The notes below the pieces were generated by a model. That model saw nothing but the letters and a program-made list of their open reading frames with translations. It ran no database searches and was not told where the DNA came from. DNA of 64,000 bases from Burkholderia sp. S171 (lineage in GTDB: Bacteria > Pseudomonadota > Gammaproteobacteria > Burkholderiales > Burkholderiaceae): NCBI RefSeq assembly GCF_009766085.1, contig NZ_LMUF01000015.1, positions 62,001 through 126,000 on the forward strand, written 5' to 3'. The stretch's first letter is position 1. Each line of letters starts with the position of its first letter. Position numbers and translations under genes: made by a program. Below, piece after piece: positions 9,595-19,401 of this stretch.

Positions 9595-11295
9595 ATGAAA
9601 GTATCTAGTCGGAAGACTGGATCTGCGCTTTCCCACGCGCCGGATGACTGGTACGCCGTAGATTGGCGTCGGGTTGAACGGAACGTGAGAGGGATGCAGA
9701 TTCGAATTGCGAAGGCGACGCGGGAAGGCAAATGGCGCAGGGTGAAAGCCTTGCAACGGATGTTGACCCGCACGTTGTCCGCCAAGTTGCATGCGGTACG
9801 ACGTGTTACGCAGAACCAGGGTGCGCGAACGGCTGGAGTCGATCGTGAACTATGGGATTCGCCTGAAAGTCGACGGCTTGCTGTCGATCGGTTGAAGCGG
9901 CGTGGATACAGGCCTCTGCCTTTAAGGAGGGTCTTTATCCCCAAGGCCAATGGGAAGGAGCGCCCTCTGGGCATTCCGACCATGCATGACAGAGCGATGC
10001 AAGCTCTGTATTTGCTGGCCTTGGAGCCCGTGGCGGAGTCAACGAGCGACCCGAACTCATATGGGTTCAGGAGTCATCGCTCGACGGCTGATGCCATGTC
10101 TCAGCTATTCAAATCATTGCATGACAAGGGCTCGGCTCCTTGGGTGCTGGAGGCGGATATCAAGGGTTGCTTTGACCACATCGATCATGATTGGCTGGAG
10201 CGCAATGTTCCAATGGACACGGCGATTCTCCGAAAGTGGTTAAAGGCTGGCCTGATATATCAAGGTCAGCTGCAGGCGACGGAGGCCGGTACGCCGCAGG
10301 GGGGCATCATTTCCCCGACATTGGCCAACGTGACGTTGAACGGGCTAGAGCGAGAACTGATGGCGCACCTCGGTGCGAAATTTGGAATCGCGAAGGCCAA
10401 GAAGCTGAAGGTTCATGTGGTGCGGTACGCGGACGATTTCGTCATCACCGGCGACTCGCAAGAGGTGCTAATCAACGAAGTCCGACCTTGGATAGAAACC
10501 TTCCTCGCGGTTCGAGGCTTGCAACTATCTGAGGAGAAAACGCGGATCACCCACATTGATCAAGGCTTTGATTTCCTTGGATGGAATTTCCGGAAGTACT
10601 CGGGAAAGCTGCTCATCAAGCCGAGCAAGAAAAACGCACAAGCGTTCTATCGCAAGGTGGCGGAAACGATCAGCGGTAACAAGACGGTAAAGCAGGAGGA
10701 TCTGATCCGCCTGTTGAATCCGATGCTTCGGGGCTGGGCGCAGTACCACAGTCCCGTGGTAGCCAAGCAGGCGTACAGCCGCATGGAGTATCTGGTTTTT
10801 CGGAGGCTCTGGTGGTGGTCGAAGAGGCGGCACCCGCAAAAGAACGCGAGCTGGGTGAAGACGAAATATTTTCACTCTGTTCGTAACCGACAGTGGGTGT
10901 TTGCTGCTCCTGTAGTTCGGAAAGATGGTGATAAGGGGTTGTTTGAGCTGTACCAAATCAGCGGTACAGTCATCAAACGACACACGAAGCTCAAGGGGGA
11001 TTTCAATCCTTTTGATCCCAAGTGGGAGCAGTACGGCGAGAAATTGCGGCAGGATCGCACGTGGGAGTCGATGCGCTATCGCAAGCAGTGGGCGAAGCTG
11101 TACATGTCACAGGGTGGATTGTGTGCACACTGTGGCACCGGTCTGACGGACGAAACGGGTTGGCACGACCATCATCTGGAATATCGGATGCATGGTGGTA
11201 AAGACACGTTGTCCAACAGAGTTTTGCTTCACCCGCATTGCCACCAGCAAGTACACGCTGGCAAACTTGTTGTAACGAAGCCGGTCCTGTATTAG
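9595..11295 (+). CDS. ltrA: Group II intron-encoded reverse transcriptase/maturase with HNH endonuclease domain (LtrA-like)
   Basis: 566-residue multifunctional intron protein. The reverse transcriptase domain runs over roughly residues 60-330, with RPLGIPTMHDRAMQ, SYGFRSHRSTADA, the TPQGGIISPTLAN motif and the catalytic YADD at residues 278-281. A maturase (X) domain follows (LNPMLRGWAQYH). The C-terminal HNH domain has CAHCG near residue 510, then HDHHLEYRMHGG and LLHPHCHQQVH, so target-primed mobility looks possible. All key residues are present and the frame is intact, so the element may be active. The ATG at 9595 is preceded by AGGAG. Confidence 0.95.
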   Translation: MKVSSRKTGSALSHAPDDWYAVDWRRVERNVRGMQIRIAKATREGKWRRVKALQRMLTRTLSAKLHAVRRVTQNQGARTAGVDRELWDSPESRRLAVDRLKRRGYRPLPLRRVFIPKANGKERPLGIPTMHDRAMQALYLLALEPVAESTSDPNSYGFRSHRSTADAMSQLFKSLHDKGSAPWVLEADIKGCFDHIDHDWLERNVPMDTAILRKWLKAGLIYQGQLQATEAGTPQGGIISPTLANVTLNGLERELMAHLGAKFGIAKAKKLKVHVVRYADDFVITGDSQEVLINEVRPWIETFLAVRGLQLSEEKTRITHIDQGFDFLGWNFRKYSGKLLIKPSKKNAQAFYRKVAETISGNKTVKQEDLIRLLNPMLRGWAQYHSPVVAKQAYSRMEYLVFRRLWWWSKRRHPQKNASWVKTKYFHSVRNRQWVFAAPVVRKDGDKGLFELYQISGTVIKRHTKLKGDFNPFDPKWEQYGEKLRQDRTWESMRYRKQWAKLYMSQGGLCAHCGTGLTDETGWHDHHLEYRMHGGKDTLSNRVLLHPHCHQQVHAGKLVVTKPVLY

Positions 11296-11317
11296 GTAGG
11301 GCTTTGAATGTAGGCTT

Positions 11318-11351
11318 GAGCTGTATGCGGGGAAACTCGCACGTACAGTTC
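11318..11351 (+). ncRNA. Group II intron domain V catalytic hairpin
   Basis: A 34-nt stem-loop that begins GAGCTGTATG, has a GGGGAAACTC apex region and closes with CGTACAGTTC. This matches the conserved bacterial domain V consensus, which holds the catalytic metal-binding triad and bulge. It lies 23 nt after the maturase stop, as expected, and is followed by a hairpin (about 11355-11385) that would be domain VI. Confidence 0.88.
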
Positions 11352-11392
11352 TTAGGGGGCCCTTCATCCGAGAGGATGGGGGGCTACCCTAC

Positions 11393-11708
11393 AGCCGCCA
11401 GCGGGTCGCGAGCCCGGGCGGCGCAATGCATCGCGTGCCGCCATAAGCTGCTTGCCGACACGCAATCGGGCGTTTTGCCTTGGCCTGATGGCCATAAGCT
11501 CACACGATTGCGCCCAAACCTGCCTCTATCCGACGCATTTTCGCTAGACTGCCTGTTCCGCGTCGCTACTTAGGGTTTCTGCGTGGTGTCCGGTCCGTTG
11601 GCCGGTGCGCTTGCGGTCTCGGTCTGACGTGTCAACTTTATTTGCTGATTTTTCCTGATCCAGAGCCTGATTTCCAGTAACCCAGTGAGTCCAGTGAGCT
11701 TTCCCGCC
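11393..11708. other. Intergenic region upstream of the alaA-hom-thrC operon
   Basis: This is the DNA 3' of the intron. I see no gene in it. It has short GC-rich inverted sequences (for example CCGGTCCGTTGGCCGG near 11590) and presumably the promoter of the downstream amino-acid operon. With the intron removed, it would adjoin the TATAAT-containing sequence at 8525-8544, so the ancestral Mth938-alaA spacer was about 500 bp. Confidence 0.4.
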
Positions 11709-12947
11709 GTGAAACCGATTCTAAAATCCAATAAATTACAGAACGTCTGTTATGACATTCGGGGGCCCGTGCTCGAGCACGCGAAGCGGCTGGAGGACGA
11801 GGGCCACCGGATCATCAAGCTCAATATTGGCAACCTGGCCTCGTTCGGCTTTGACGCGCCGGACGAGATCATTCAGGACATGATCCGCAACCTGCCGACC
11901 TCGTCGGGTTATTCGGACTCGAAAGGCGTGTTCGCCGCCCGCAAGGCCATCATGCATTACAGCCAGCAAAAGGGCGTGGCGGGCGTCGAGCTGGACGACA
12001 TCTACATTGGCAACGGCGCGTCCGAGTTGATCGTGATGGCCATGCAGGGCCTCCTCAACGACGGCGACGAAGTGCTCCTGCCGGCACCGGACTATCCGCT
12101 GTGGACGGCTGCAGTGAGCTTGTCGTCCGGCACGCCGGTGCACTATCTCTGCGACGAATCCGCCGGCTGGATGCCCGATCTCGACGACCTGCGCTCGAAG
12201 ATCACGCCGAACACGAAGGCGCTCGTGATCATCAACCCGAACAATCCGACCGGCGCGCTGTATTCGGACGAGTTGCTCAAGGACATGATAGAGATCGCCC
12301 GCAAGAACGGCCTGATCATTTTCGCTGATGAGGTCTACGACAAGATTGTCTATGACGGCGTCAAGCACACGGCCGTCGGGGCGTTGTCGGAGGACGTGCT
12401 GACGGTCACGTTCAATAGTTTGTCGAAGAGTTACCGGGCCTGCGGGTATCGTGCCGGCTGGATGTATATCTCCGGCCTCACGGGTGAAAACCGTCGCATT
12501 GCCCATGACTATATGGAAGGGCTTGGCATCCTGGCCTCCATGCGCCTGTGCGCCAACGTGCCGGGGCAGTACGCCATCCAGACGGCGCTCGGCGGTTACC
12601 AGAGCATCAACGACCTGATCGTGCCAGGCGGACGGCTTTTCAAGCAGCGCGCTCTCGCCTACGACATGCTCACCGCCATTCCCGGCGTGAGTTGCGTCAA
12701 GCCGCAGGCGGCGCTGTACATGTTCCCGAAGCTCGACCCGAAGATGTATCCGATCGTCGACGACCAGCAGTTCATTACCGATCTGTTGCTCGAAGAGCGC
12801 ACGCTGCTTGTGCAGGGCACCGGGTTCAACTGGCCGACGCCGGATCATTTCCGCGTGGTGTTTCTGCCGAACGTGGACGATCTCGCCGACTCCATCAACC
12901 GTATCGCGCGCTTTCTCGATGGTTATCGAAAACGTCACTCTGTCTAA
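11709..12947 (+). CDS. alaA: PLP-dependent aminotransferase, AlaA-type (alanine/glutamate-pyruvate transaminase)
   Basis: About 412-residue class I/II aminotransferase, cytoplasmic, expected to interconvert pyruvate and alanine with glutamate. It shows NIGNLASFGFDAP at the substrate end, NPNNPTGALYS, ADEVYDKIVYDG and the PLP lysine in SLSKSYRACGYRAGW. The frame is open from a GTG at 11685. I prefer the GTG at 11709 (VKPILKSNKL) because relatives start at this point with MKPIQKSNKL-like sequence. It lies 26 bp before hom on the same strand, so co-transcription is likely. Confidence 0.85.
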   Translation: MKPILKSNKLQNVCYDIRGPVLEHAKRLEDEGHRIIKLNIGNLASFGFDAPDEIIQDMIRNLPTSSGYSDSKGVFAARKAIMHYSQQKGVAGVELDDIYIGNGASELIVMAMQGLLNDGDEVLLPAPDYPLWTAAVSLSSGTPVHYLCDESAGWMPDLDDLRSKITPNTKALVIINPNNPTGALYSDELLKDMIEIARKNGLIIFADEVYDKIVYDGVKHTAVGALSEDVLTVTFNSLSKSYRACGYRAGWMYISGLTGENRRIAHDYMEGLGILASMRLCANVPGQYAIQTALGGYQSINDLIVPGGRLFKQRALAYDMLTAIPGVSCVKPQAALYMFPKLDPKMYPIVDDQQFITDLLLEERTLLVQGTGFNWPTPDHFRVVFLPNVDDLADSINRIARFLDGYRKRHSV

Positions 12948-12973
12948 ACCTCTCTTATAAGACTCACGCTGCA

Positions 12974-14290
12974 ATGGAACCGATCAAAGTTGGCCTGCTG
13001 GGCTTCGGCACCGTCGGCAGTGGCACCTTCACGGTGCTGCGCCGCAATCAGGAAGAAATCAAACGGCGCGCCGGACGGGGCATCGAAATTACGCGCATCG
13101 CGGTGCGCACGCCGTCGAAGGTGCAGGGCGCCGAAGGTATCGACGTCACGACTGACTTCAACGCCGTCGTCGACGATCCTTCCATCGACATCGTGGCCGA
13201 GATGATCGGCGGCACGGGCATCGCGCGCGAAATGGTGCTGCGCGCCATTGCCAACGGCAAGCATGTGGTGACGGCGAACAAGGCGCTGCTCGCCGTGCAC
13301 GGCAGCGAGATTTTCGAAGCGGCGAGCAAGAAGGGCGTGATGGTCGCGTTCGAAGCGGCGGTCGCGGGCGGTATTCCGATCATCAAGGCGCTGCGCGAAG
13401 GGCTGACGGCGAACCGGATCCAGTACATCGCGGGCATCATCAACGGCACGACGAACTACATTCTCTCGGAGATGCGCGACCGCGGACTCGACTTCGCGAC
13501 CGCGCTGAAAGCGGCCCAGGAACTGGGTTATGCCGAAGCCGATCCGACCTTCGATATTGAAGGCGTAGACGCGGCGCACAAGGTCACCATCATGAGCGCG
13601 ATCGCGTTTGGCGTGCCCGTGCAATTCGACCGGGCTTACGTAGAAGGGATCAGCAAGCTCGACGCCATCGATATCCGCTATGCCGAGGCGTTGGGTTATC
13701 GGATCAAGCTGCTCGGTATCGCGCGGCGCACGGAGAAGGGCATTGAGTTGCGCACGCATCCCACGCTGATTCCGGCAAAACGCTTGCTGGCGAACGTGGA
13801 AGGCGCGATGAACGCGGTGGTCGTACATGGCGATGCGGTCGGCACCACGCTTTATTACGGCAAGGGTGCGGGCGCTGAGCCGACCGCATCGGCCGTGGTC
13901 GCCGATCTCGTGGACGTCACGCGCCTGCATACTGCCGACCCGGAACATCGCGTGCCGCATCTGGCGTTCCAGCCGGACAGCCTCGCCAACACACCGATCC
14001 TGCCGATCGAGGAAGTGACGAGCAGCTACTACCTGCGTCTGCGCGTGGCGGATGTCACCGGCGTGCTCGCCAACATCACGCGGATTCTTGCCGACAAGGT
14101 CATTTCCATCGACGCGTTGCTGCAAAAGGAATCCGAGCACGTCGACGGTGAGGACAAGGGCGAGACCGACATCATCCTGCTGACGCACGAAACGGTCGAA
14201 CGGGAAATCAACGCGGCGATCACGCAGATCGAGGCGCTTTCCACCGTGGTCTCGAAAGTGACGAAGCTGCGCATGGAAGGATTGAACTAG
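12974..14290 (+). CDS. hom: Homoserine dehydrogenase
   Basis: 438-residue NAD(P)-dependent enzyme that reduces aspartate semialdehyde to homoserine for threonine and methionine synthesis. The Rossmann motif GLLGFGTVGSG lies at residues 6-16. The catalytic domain has AGGIPIIKALREG and NGTTNYILSEM, and a C-terminal ACT domain (from about residue 350, YYLRLRVADVTGVLANI) is expected to give feedback control by threonine. An open frame extends upstream inside alaA to 12548, but the ATG at 12974 gives the family start. thrC follows after 9 bp. Confidence 0.95.
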   Translation: MEPIKVGLLGFGTVGSGTFTVLRRNQEEIKRRAGRGIEITRIAVRTPSKVQGAEGIDVTTDFNAVVDDPSIDIVAEMIGGTGIAREMVLRAIANGKHVVTANKALLAVHGSEIFEAASKKGVMVAFEAAVAGGIPIIKALREGLTANRIQYIAGIINGTTNYILSEMRDRGLDFATALKAAQELGYAEADPTFDIEGVDAAHKVTIMSAIAFGVPVQFDRAYVEGISKLDAIDIRYAEALGYRIKLLGIARRTEKGIELRTHPTLIPAKRLLANVEGAMNAVVVHGDAVGTTLYYGKGAGAEPTASAVVADLVDVTRLHTADPEHRVPHLAFQPDSLANTPILPIEEVTSSYYLRLRVADVTGVLANITRILADKVISIDALLQKESEHVDGEDKGETDIILLTHETVEREINAAITQIEALSTVVSKVTKLRMEGLN

Positions 14291-14299
14291 GGCTTTGAA

Positions 14300-15745
14300 A
14301 TGAACTACATCTCTACGCGCGGCGCCGGTTTCGGCGAGCGCCATACTTTCTCCGACATCCTGCTCGGCGGTCTCGCGAAGGACGGCGGCCTGTATTTGCC
14401 CGCTGAATATCCGCGCGTCACGGCAGACGAACTGACTGCGTGGCGCGCGCTTTCGTACGCGGATCTGGCCTACGAAATCCTGCGCAAATTCAGCGACGAC
14501 ATTTCCGACGAAGATCTGCGCTCGCTCACGCGCCGCACTTATACGGCCAGCACGTACAGCAATGTCCGCGATCACGAGAGCGCGTCGCAGATTACGCCGC
14601 TGAAAACGCTGGGCGAAGAGGGCGGCACGACGGTGTCGCTGCTGGAATTGTCGAACGGTCCCACGCTCGCGTTCAAGGACATGGCCATGCAGTTGCTCGG
14701 CAACCTGTTCGAGTACACGCTGGCCAAGCAGGGGCAGACGCTGAACATTCTTGGCGCGACCTCGGGCGACACCGGCAGCGCGGCCGAATACGCCATGCGC
14801 GGCAAGCAGGGCGTGCGTGTTTTCATGCTGTCGCCGCATCAGAAAATGAGCGCGTTCCAGACGGCGCAGATGTTTTCGCTGCAGGACCCGAACATCTTCA
14901 ATCTGGCGGTGATCGGCAACTTCGACAATTGCCAGGACATCGTCAAGGCGGTGTCGAACGATCACGCGTTCAAAGCAGCCAACAAGATCGGCACGGTCAA
15001 TTCGATCAACTGGGCGCGCGTGGTGGCGCAGGTTGTCTATTATTTCAAAGGCTACTTCGCCGCGACGAAGTCGAACGCCGAGCGGGTGTCGTTCACGGTG
15101 CCATCGGGCAATTTCGGCAATGTCTGCGCCGGGCATATCGCGCGGATGATGGGTTTGCCGATCGAGCAACTGGTCGTCGCCACGAATGAAAACGACGTGC
15201 TCGACGAATTTTTCCGCACCGGGATTTATCGCGTGCGCACGGCGGCCGAGACGTACCACACGACGAGCCCGAGCATGGATATCTCGAAAGCGTCGAATTT
15301 CGAGCGTTTCGTGTTCGATCTGCTCGGCCGCGATCCCGCTCGCGTGCTGCAGTTGTTCCGCGATGTGGAAGAAAAGGGTGGATTTGACCTCGCGGCCAGC
15401 GGCGACTTTGCGCGCGTGAAGGAGTTTGGTTTCGTGTCGGGACGCAGCAGCCACGCGGACCGGGTGGACACCATTCGCGACGCGTTCAAGCGTTACGGCA
15501 CCATGATCGATACCCACACGGCCGACGGCCTGAAGGTCGCGCGCGAGCATCTGAGCCCGGGCGTGCCAATGATCGTGCTGGAAACCGCTCAGCCGATCAA
15601 ATTCGGCGAAACCATCCGCGAAGCGCTCGAACGCGAACCGGAGCGGCCGGCGGCGTTTATTGGTATCGAAGAGTTGCCACAGAAATTCGATATCGTGGAG
15701 GCCGAGGCGGGTCTCGTGAAAGCGTATATCGCGGAGCGCATCTAA
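14300..15745 (+). CDS. thrC: Threonine synthase
   Basis: 481-residue PLP enzyme that converts O-phosphohomoserine to threonine. It starts MNYISTRGAG as in proteobacterial long-form threonine synthases. The PLP lysine is in LAFKDMAMQLLGN, with the phosphate loop in SGDTGSAAEYA and a C-terminal part typical of the long form. It follows hom by 9 bp, so hom and thrC form one operon with alaA. Confidence 0.95.
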   Translation: MNYISTRGAGFGERHTFSDILLGGLAKDGGLYLPAEYPRVTADELTAWRALSYADLAYEILRKFSDDISDEDLRSLTRRTYTASTYSNVRDHESASQITPLKTLGEEGGTTVSLLELSNGPTLAFKDMAMQLLGNLFEYTLAKQGQTLNILGATSGDTGSAAEYAMRGKQGVRVFMLSPHQKMSAFQTAQMFSLQDPNIFNLAVIGNFDNCQDIVKAVSNDHAFKAANKIGTVNSINWARVVAQVVYYFKGYFAATKSNAERVSFTVPSGNFGNVCAGHIARMMGLPIEQLVVATNENDVLDEFFRTGIYRVRTAAETYHTTSPSMDISKASNFERFVFDLLGRDPARVLQLFRDVEEKGGFDLAASGDFARVKEFGFVSGRSSHADRVDTIRDAFKRYGTMIDTHTADGLKVAREHLSPGVPMIVLETAQPIKFGETIREALEREPERPAAFIGIEELPQKFDIVEAEAGLVKAYIAERI

Positions 15746-15954
15746 GCTCGGGACGAGTGGTATCGGGCAGAGTCGGGTAGCCCCGAACGCCCGTCGTGGC
15801 GCCGTTTGCGGCGTCATCGCGGCGTAATTCGCTGACGGCCGGAAGCGCGGCCGACTCACTCGCGCGTGCAGCTTTCCGCTGCGATGCCGCAATTCGTCCC
15901 AAAAACTGCTAAAATTGCAGGTTTTTCGCCGTACATCATTCAAAAGGACGCGCT

Positions 15955-17547
15955 GTGCTGTCTACTGCCAACATCACCATGCAATTCGGGCCGAAGCCCC
16001 TCTTCGAGAACATTTCGGTCAAGTTCGGGGAAGGAAATCGCTATGGCCTGATCGGGGCGAACGGCTGCGGCAAATCCACGTTCATGAAAATTCTGGGCGG
16101 CGACCTGGAGTCGAGCGCCGGCACGGTAATGCTCGAACCGAACGTGCGTCTGGGCAAGTTGCGTCAGGATCAGTTCGCGTATGAAGACATGCGCGTGATC
16201 GACGTCGTGATGATGGGCCACACGGAAATGTGGAACGCGATGTCTGAGCGCGATGCCATTTACGCGAATCCCGACGCCACAGACGACGACTACATGCACG
16301 CCGCCGAGCTCGAAGCGAAGTTCGCCGAATACGACGGCTATACGGCTGAAGCGCGCGCAGGCGAGCTGTTGCTGGGTATCGGCATTGCGATCGAAGACCA
16401 TGCCGGCCCGATGAGCAATGTCGCGCCGGGCTGGAAACTTCGCGTATTGCTCGCGCAGGCGCTGTTTTCGAAGCCGGACGTGTTGTTGCTCGACGAGCCG
16501 ACCAACAACCTGGACATCACCTCCATTCGTTGGCTCGAGGACATACTGAACCAGTACAACTCGACCATGGTGATCATTTCCCATGATCGACACTTTCTGA
16601 ATCAAGTCTGCACGCACATGGCAGACATGGATTTCGGCACGTTGAAGGTCTATCCGGGTAATTACGACGACTACATGCTGGCGTCCGCTCAGGCGCGCGA
16701 GCGTCAGGCGAACGCGAATCAGAAGGCGAAAGACAAAGTGTCCGATTTGCAGGACTTCGTGCGCCGGTTCTCGGCCAACAAGTCGAAGGCACGCCAGGCG
16801 ACCAGCCGTGCAAAGCAGATCGAAAAGATCAAGATCGAGGAATTCAAGCCGTCGTCACGGCAGAATCCGTTTATTCGCTTCGACTTCGAGAAAAAGCTGC
16901 ACAACATCGCAGTGGTGGCGACCAACATCACCAAGAAATATGATCGCACCATCTTTAACCACTTGAGCCTGAGCGTTCAGCCGGGTGAGCGGATTGCGAT
17001 CATCGGCGAGAACGGCGCGGGCAAGACCACCTTGCTGCGCGCGCTGAAGGGCGCAATCGAACTGGATGGCGGCACGGTCAAGTGGGCGGAAAACGCGCTG
17101 GTCGGTTATATGCCGCAGGACACGTATGAAGAGTTTCCGAAGGACGAGACGCTGACCGACTGGGTCGACCAGTATCGTCAGGACGGCGACGACGACCAGA
17201 TGGTCCGTGGCACGTTGGGCCGTTTGCTGTTCAACGCCGACGACATCAAGAAATCGGTCAAGGTGCTGTCGGGTGGTGAGAAAGGCCGCATGATCTGGGG
17301 CAAGCTGATGCTCGGACGCCCGAACGTGCTGTTGATGGACGAGCCGACCAACCACATGGACATGGAATCGATCGAGTCCTTGCAGATCGCGTTGGAGAAA
17401 TACGAAGGCACGCTGATCTTCGTTTCACATGACCGGGAGTTCGTGAATGGACTGGCGAATCGGGTTATCGAAGTGAAGAACGACGGTACGCTGCGCGACT
17501 TCGGCGGTACGTACGAGGAATTGCTGGCGAGCCAGGGCGTTCAGTAA
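15955..17547 (+). CDS. ABC-F family ATPase (YbiT-like ribosome-associated factor)
   Basis: 530-residue soluble protein with two ATP-binding cassettes and no membrane segments. Walker A motifs are GANGCGKST (about residue 38) and GENGAGKTT (about 350). The Walker B/DEPTNNLD-type motifs are [11 protein letters not shown] and [11 protein letters not shown], and the second signature is [10 protein letters not shown] charged linker around residues 240-310 is the ABC-F P-site tRNA-interaction motif region. ABC-F proteins act on the ribosome, not in transport. The GTG start at 15955 has AGGACG upstream, and a TAAAAT element lies at 15909-15914. Confidence 0.9.
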   Translation: MLSTANITMQFGPKPLFENISVKFGEGNRYGLIGANGCGKSTFMKILGGDLESSAGTVMLEPNVRLGKLRQDQFAYEDMRVIDVVMMGHTEMWNAMSERDAIYANPDATDDDYMHAAELEAKFAEYDGYTAEARAGELLLGIGIAIEDHAGPMSNVAPGWKLRVLLAQALFSKPDVLLLDEPTNNLDITSIRWLEDILNQYNSTMVIISHDRHFLNQVCTHMADMDFGTLKVYPGNYDDYMLASAQARERQANANQKAKDKVSDLQDFVRRFSANKSKARQATSRAKQIEKIKIEEFKPSSRQNPFIRFDFEKKLHNIAVVATNITKKYDRTIFNHLSLSVQPGERIAIIGENGAGKTTLLRALKGAIELDGGTVKWAENALVGYMPQDTYEEFPKDETLTDWVDQYRQDGDDDQMVRGTLGRLLFNADDIKKSVKVLSGGEKGRMIWGKLMLGRPNVLLMDEPTNHMDMESIESLQIALEKYEGTLIFVSHDREFVNGLANRVIEVKNDGTLRDFGGTYEELLASQGVQ

Positions 17548-17608
17548 CACGGCACGCGTTACATCCGTCGTAACGCAGCACGTAGCAAACAGAAACAAGC
17601 AGTCAAGC

Positions 17609-17646
17609 AAACGGCCCGCTTCTCACGAAGCGGGCCGTTTGTTTTT
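17609..17646 (+). terminator. Rho-independent terminator after the ABC-F gene
   Basis: A perfect 14-bp stem (17609-17622 paired with 17627-17640, centred on GGCCCGCTTC/GAAGCGGGCC) with a TCAC loop is followed by TGTTTTT. It lies about 60 bp after the ABC-F stop. Confidence 0.9.
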
Positions 17647-17769
17647 CCGGGCACGGTGCATGTTCAAAAAACTGAAATACAGCACAGTCGAACTTGCTTG
17701 ATAAAAAGCAACGTGTGTTTGTCCAACCTCCTGCAAGCTCAAAACTTTGACTCTGGAGACGATCCTTTC

Positions 17770-18927
17770 ATGACCCCTCTTACCCCCCTGACCATCCGCG
17801 GCCGCATCTTGCTCCCTATTGTGCAGGGAGGCATGGGCGTGGGTGTGTCCGCGCACCGGCTGGCCGGCGCCGTAGCCCGGGAGGGTGCGATGGGAACAAT
17901 CTCGAGCATCGACTTGCGGCATCACCATCCCGACCTGCTTGAGATCTGCAAACAGAATCCGGATCAGGCGACGCTCGAAGCCGCCAACCAGACGGCGTTG
18001 CGGCGCGAGATCATTGCAGCGAAGGCCCTTAGTGAGGGCCGCGGCATGATTGCCGTGAATGTCATGCGCGCGGTCTCATCCTATGCTGCAGCAGTACAGA
18101 CGGCGTGCGAGAGCGGCGCCGACGCCATCGTCATGGGGGCCGGGCTGCCGCTGGATCTGCCGGACCTGACGCAAGGCGTCGATATCGCGCTGATCCCGAT
18201 CCTGTCGGATAGCCGTGGCATCGCTTTGGTACTGAAGAAGTGGCTCAAGAAGAATCGTTTGCCCGATGCCATCGTGATCGAGCATCCGGGTCATGCGGGT
18301 GGTCATCTTGGCGTGGCAAGCGTGGCGGACATTCCAAGCGAGCGTTTTGACTTCGCTCGCGTGATCGAGGAAACGATGCTGACCTTCGATACCCTCGGCA
18401 TCGGCCGTACACAGATTCCGCTGATCGTGGCGGGGGGCATCGACGGGCATGCGGCGGTGCGTCGCTGGCTGGCGGCCGGCGCGTCCGGCGTGCAACTCGG
18501 CACGGCGTTCGCGGTGACCGAAGAGGGTGACGCGCATCCTGAATTCAAGCGGATTCTCGCTGATGCAACGCCGGAAGATATCGTCGAATTCGTGAGTGTG
18601 ACCGGCCTGCCGGCGCGCGCGGTGAAAACACCTTGGCTCGATCGGTATATGCGCAATGAGCAACGGATTCGCGACAAGATCGGCGCGCGCGCGCAAAAGT
18701 GCCCCACGGGCCTAAATTGCCTGGTGGCGTGTGGTTTGCGCGATGGTATTGAAAAGTTCGGGCACTTTTGTATCGATACCCGTTTGGCCGCGGCCCTGCG
18801 TGGAGACCGTGCGAACGGGTTGTTTTTCCGGGGGCGCGAGGCGCTGCCGTTCGGATCAGCGATTCGCAGCGTGCGCGAATTGCTGGACTTGCTGGTCGCA
18901 GATATCCGGCCCACGGCGGTTTCTTGA
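17770..18927 (+). CDS. FMN-dependent nitronate monooxygenase/enoyl reductase-like (YrpB/2-nitropropane dioxygenase family)
   Basis: 385-residue TIM-barrel flavoenzyme. It shows LPIVQGGMGVGVSAHRLAGAVA at the N terminus, MGAGLPLDLPDL, IEHPGHAGGHLG, and the phosphate-binding IVAGGIDGH and GVQLGTAFAVTEE. The open frame begins at 17656, but the ATG at 17770 (MTPLTPLTIRG) has GGAGA upstream and matches the family start. A C-terminal CPTGLNCLVACGLRDG segment is typical of the longer proteobacterial form. The substrate cannot be told from sequence. Confidence 0.85.
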   Translation: MTPLTPLTIRGRILLPIVQGGMGVGVSAHRLAGAVAREGAMGTISSIDLRHHHPDLLEICKQNPDQATLEAANQTALRREIIAAKALSEGRGMIAVNVMRAVSSYAAAVQTACESGADAIVMGAGLPLDLPDLTQGVDIALIPILSDSRGIALVLKKWLKKNRLPDAIVIEHPGHAGGHLGVASVADIPSERFDFARVIEETMLTFDTLGIGRTQIPLIVAGGIDGHAAVRRWLAAGASGVQLGTAFAVTEEGDAHPEFKRILADATPEDIVEFVSVTGLPARAVKTPWLDRYMRNEQRIRDKIGARAQKCPTGLNCLVACGLRDGIEKFGHFCIDTRLAAALRGDRANGLFFRGREALPFGSAIRSVRELLDLLVADIRPTAVS

Positions 18928-19133
18928 ACCAGGCAAGCGAACAAGCGGCGTTATACGGTTGCGGTCGATGTAACGAGGCTTCGCTTCAAGCCAGTGGTCA
19001 AATTGGATTGAGCGCAACAACCCGCGTCACATCTTGCGTTCATCGGGGCCAGTTTCAAACCAACGCCACATGCGCCTGAGGCAGACGGTCGGCGCAAAGT
19101 CGCGTTTCGCTACGATCCCCAAGCGCCCCGCGT

Positions 19134-19337
19134 TCAAACCTTGTCGCGGGTAAAACGCATGGCGGTGCCTTCGCGGGTAATGCGTTCCCAGATCGCGCGC
19201 TTCTCGTCGTCGCTGAGAAACACCCAGTTGGAGACTTCGCCGGCCATGCGGCCGCAACCTTTGCAGACATCGTCGAAGAGGGTCGAGCAGACGCCGATGC
19301 ACGGGCTGTCGGGCAAATCATGAAGGTTCGATGCCAT
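19134..19337 (-). CDS. DUF1289 family small Cys-rich protein
   Basis: 67-residue protein with the DUF1289 pattern SPCIGVC followed by CKGCGRM and WERI. The four cysteines suggest metal (Fe-S or zinc) binding; the function is not established. It lies 64 bp downstream of pldA on the same strand and is convergent with the nitronate monooxygenase-like gene. Confidence 0.88.
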   Translation of the reverse strand: MASNLHDLPDSPCIGVCSTLFDDVCKGCGRMAGEVSNWVFLSDDEKRAIWERITREGTAMRFTRDKV

Positions 19338-19401
19338 AAAACGCCTGTAGTCGAGCGCGGCATGCAGTGGAAACCGCCGCGCCCGTGCAAAAGCCCTCAG
19401 T

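Larger units (their letters stand above)
8545..11392 (+). mobile_element. Group II intron (retroelement) with a maturase/reverse transcriptase ORF
   Basis: The element contains a full group II reverse transcriptase gene in the domain IV position. It is preceded by intron-like RNA motifs (GGGAACGTGGTAAGCCCGT near 9261, ACTTCCGTCTGG near 9426) and followed by a canonical 34-nt domain V at 11318-11351. A domain VI-like hairpin then ends in CTACCCTAC. The 3' end is placed at 11392, after the terminal AC. The 5' end is placed at GTGCG (8545), which fits the GUGYG rule but is less sure; a GTGTG at 8877 is an alternative. The element is inserted between the Mth938-like gene and alaA and interrupts no recognisable protein gene. 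Confidence 0.8.

Noticed and set aside
9042-9983. A 313-codon minus-strand frame
   Set aside because: It overlaps the structured RNA domains of the group II intron and the maturase start; frames of this type are a known artefact of intron RNA.
12944-15943. A 999-codon open frame on the minus strand
   Set aside because: It lies wholly antisense to hom and thrC, which are clear genes. High GC and codon bias leave the opposite strand open; the translation has an Arg/His/Ala-rich composition typical of such shadows.
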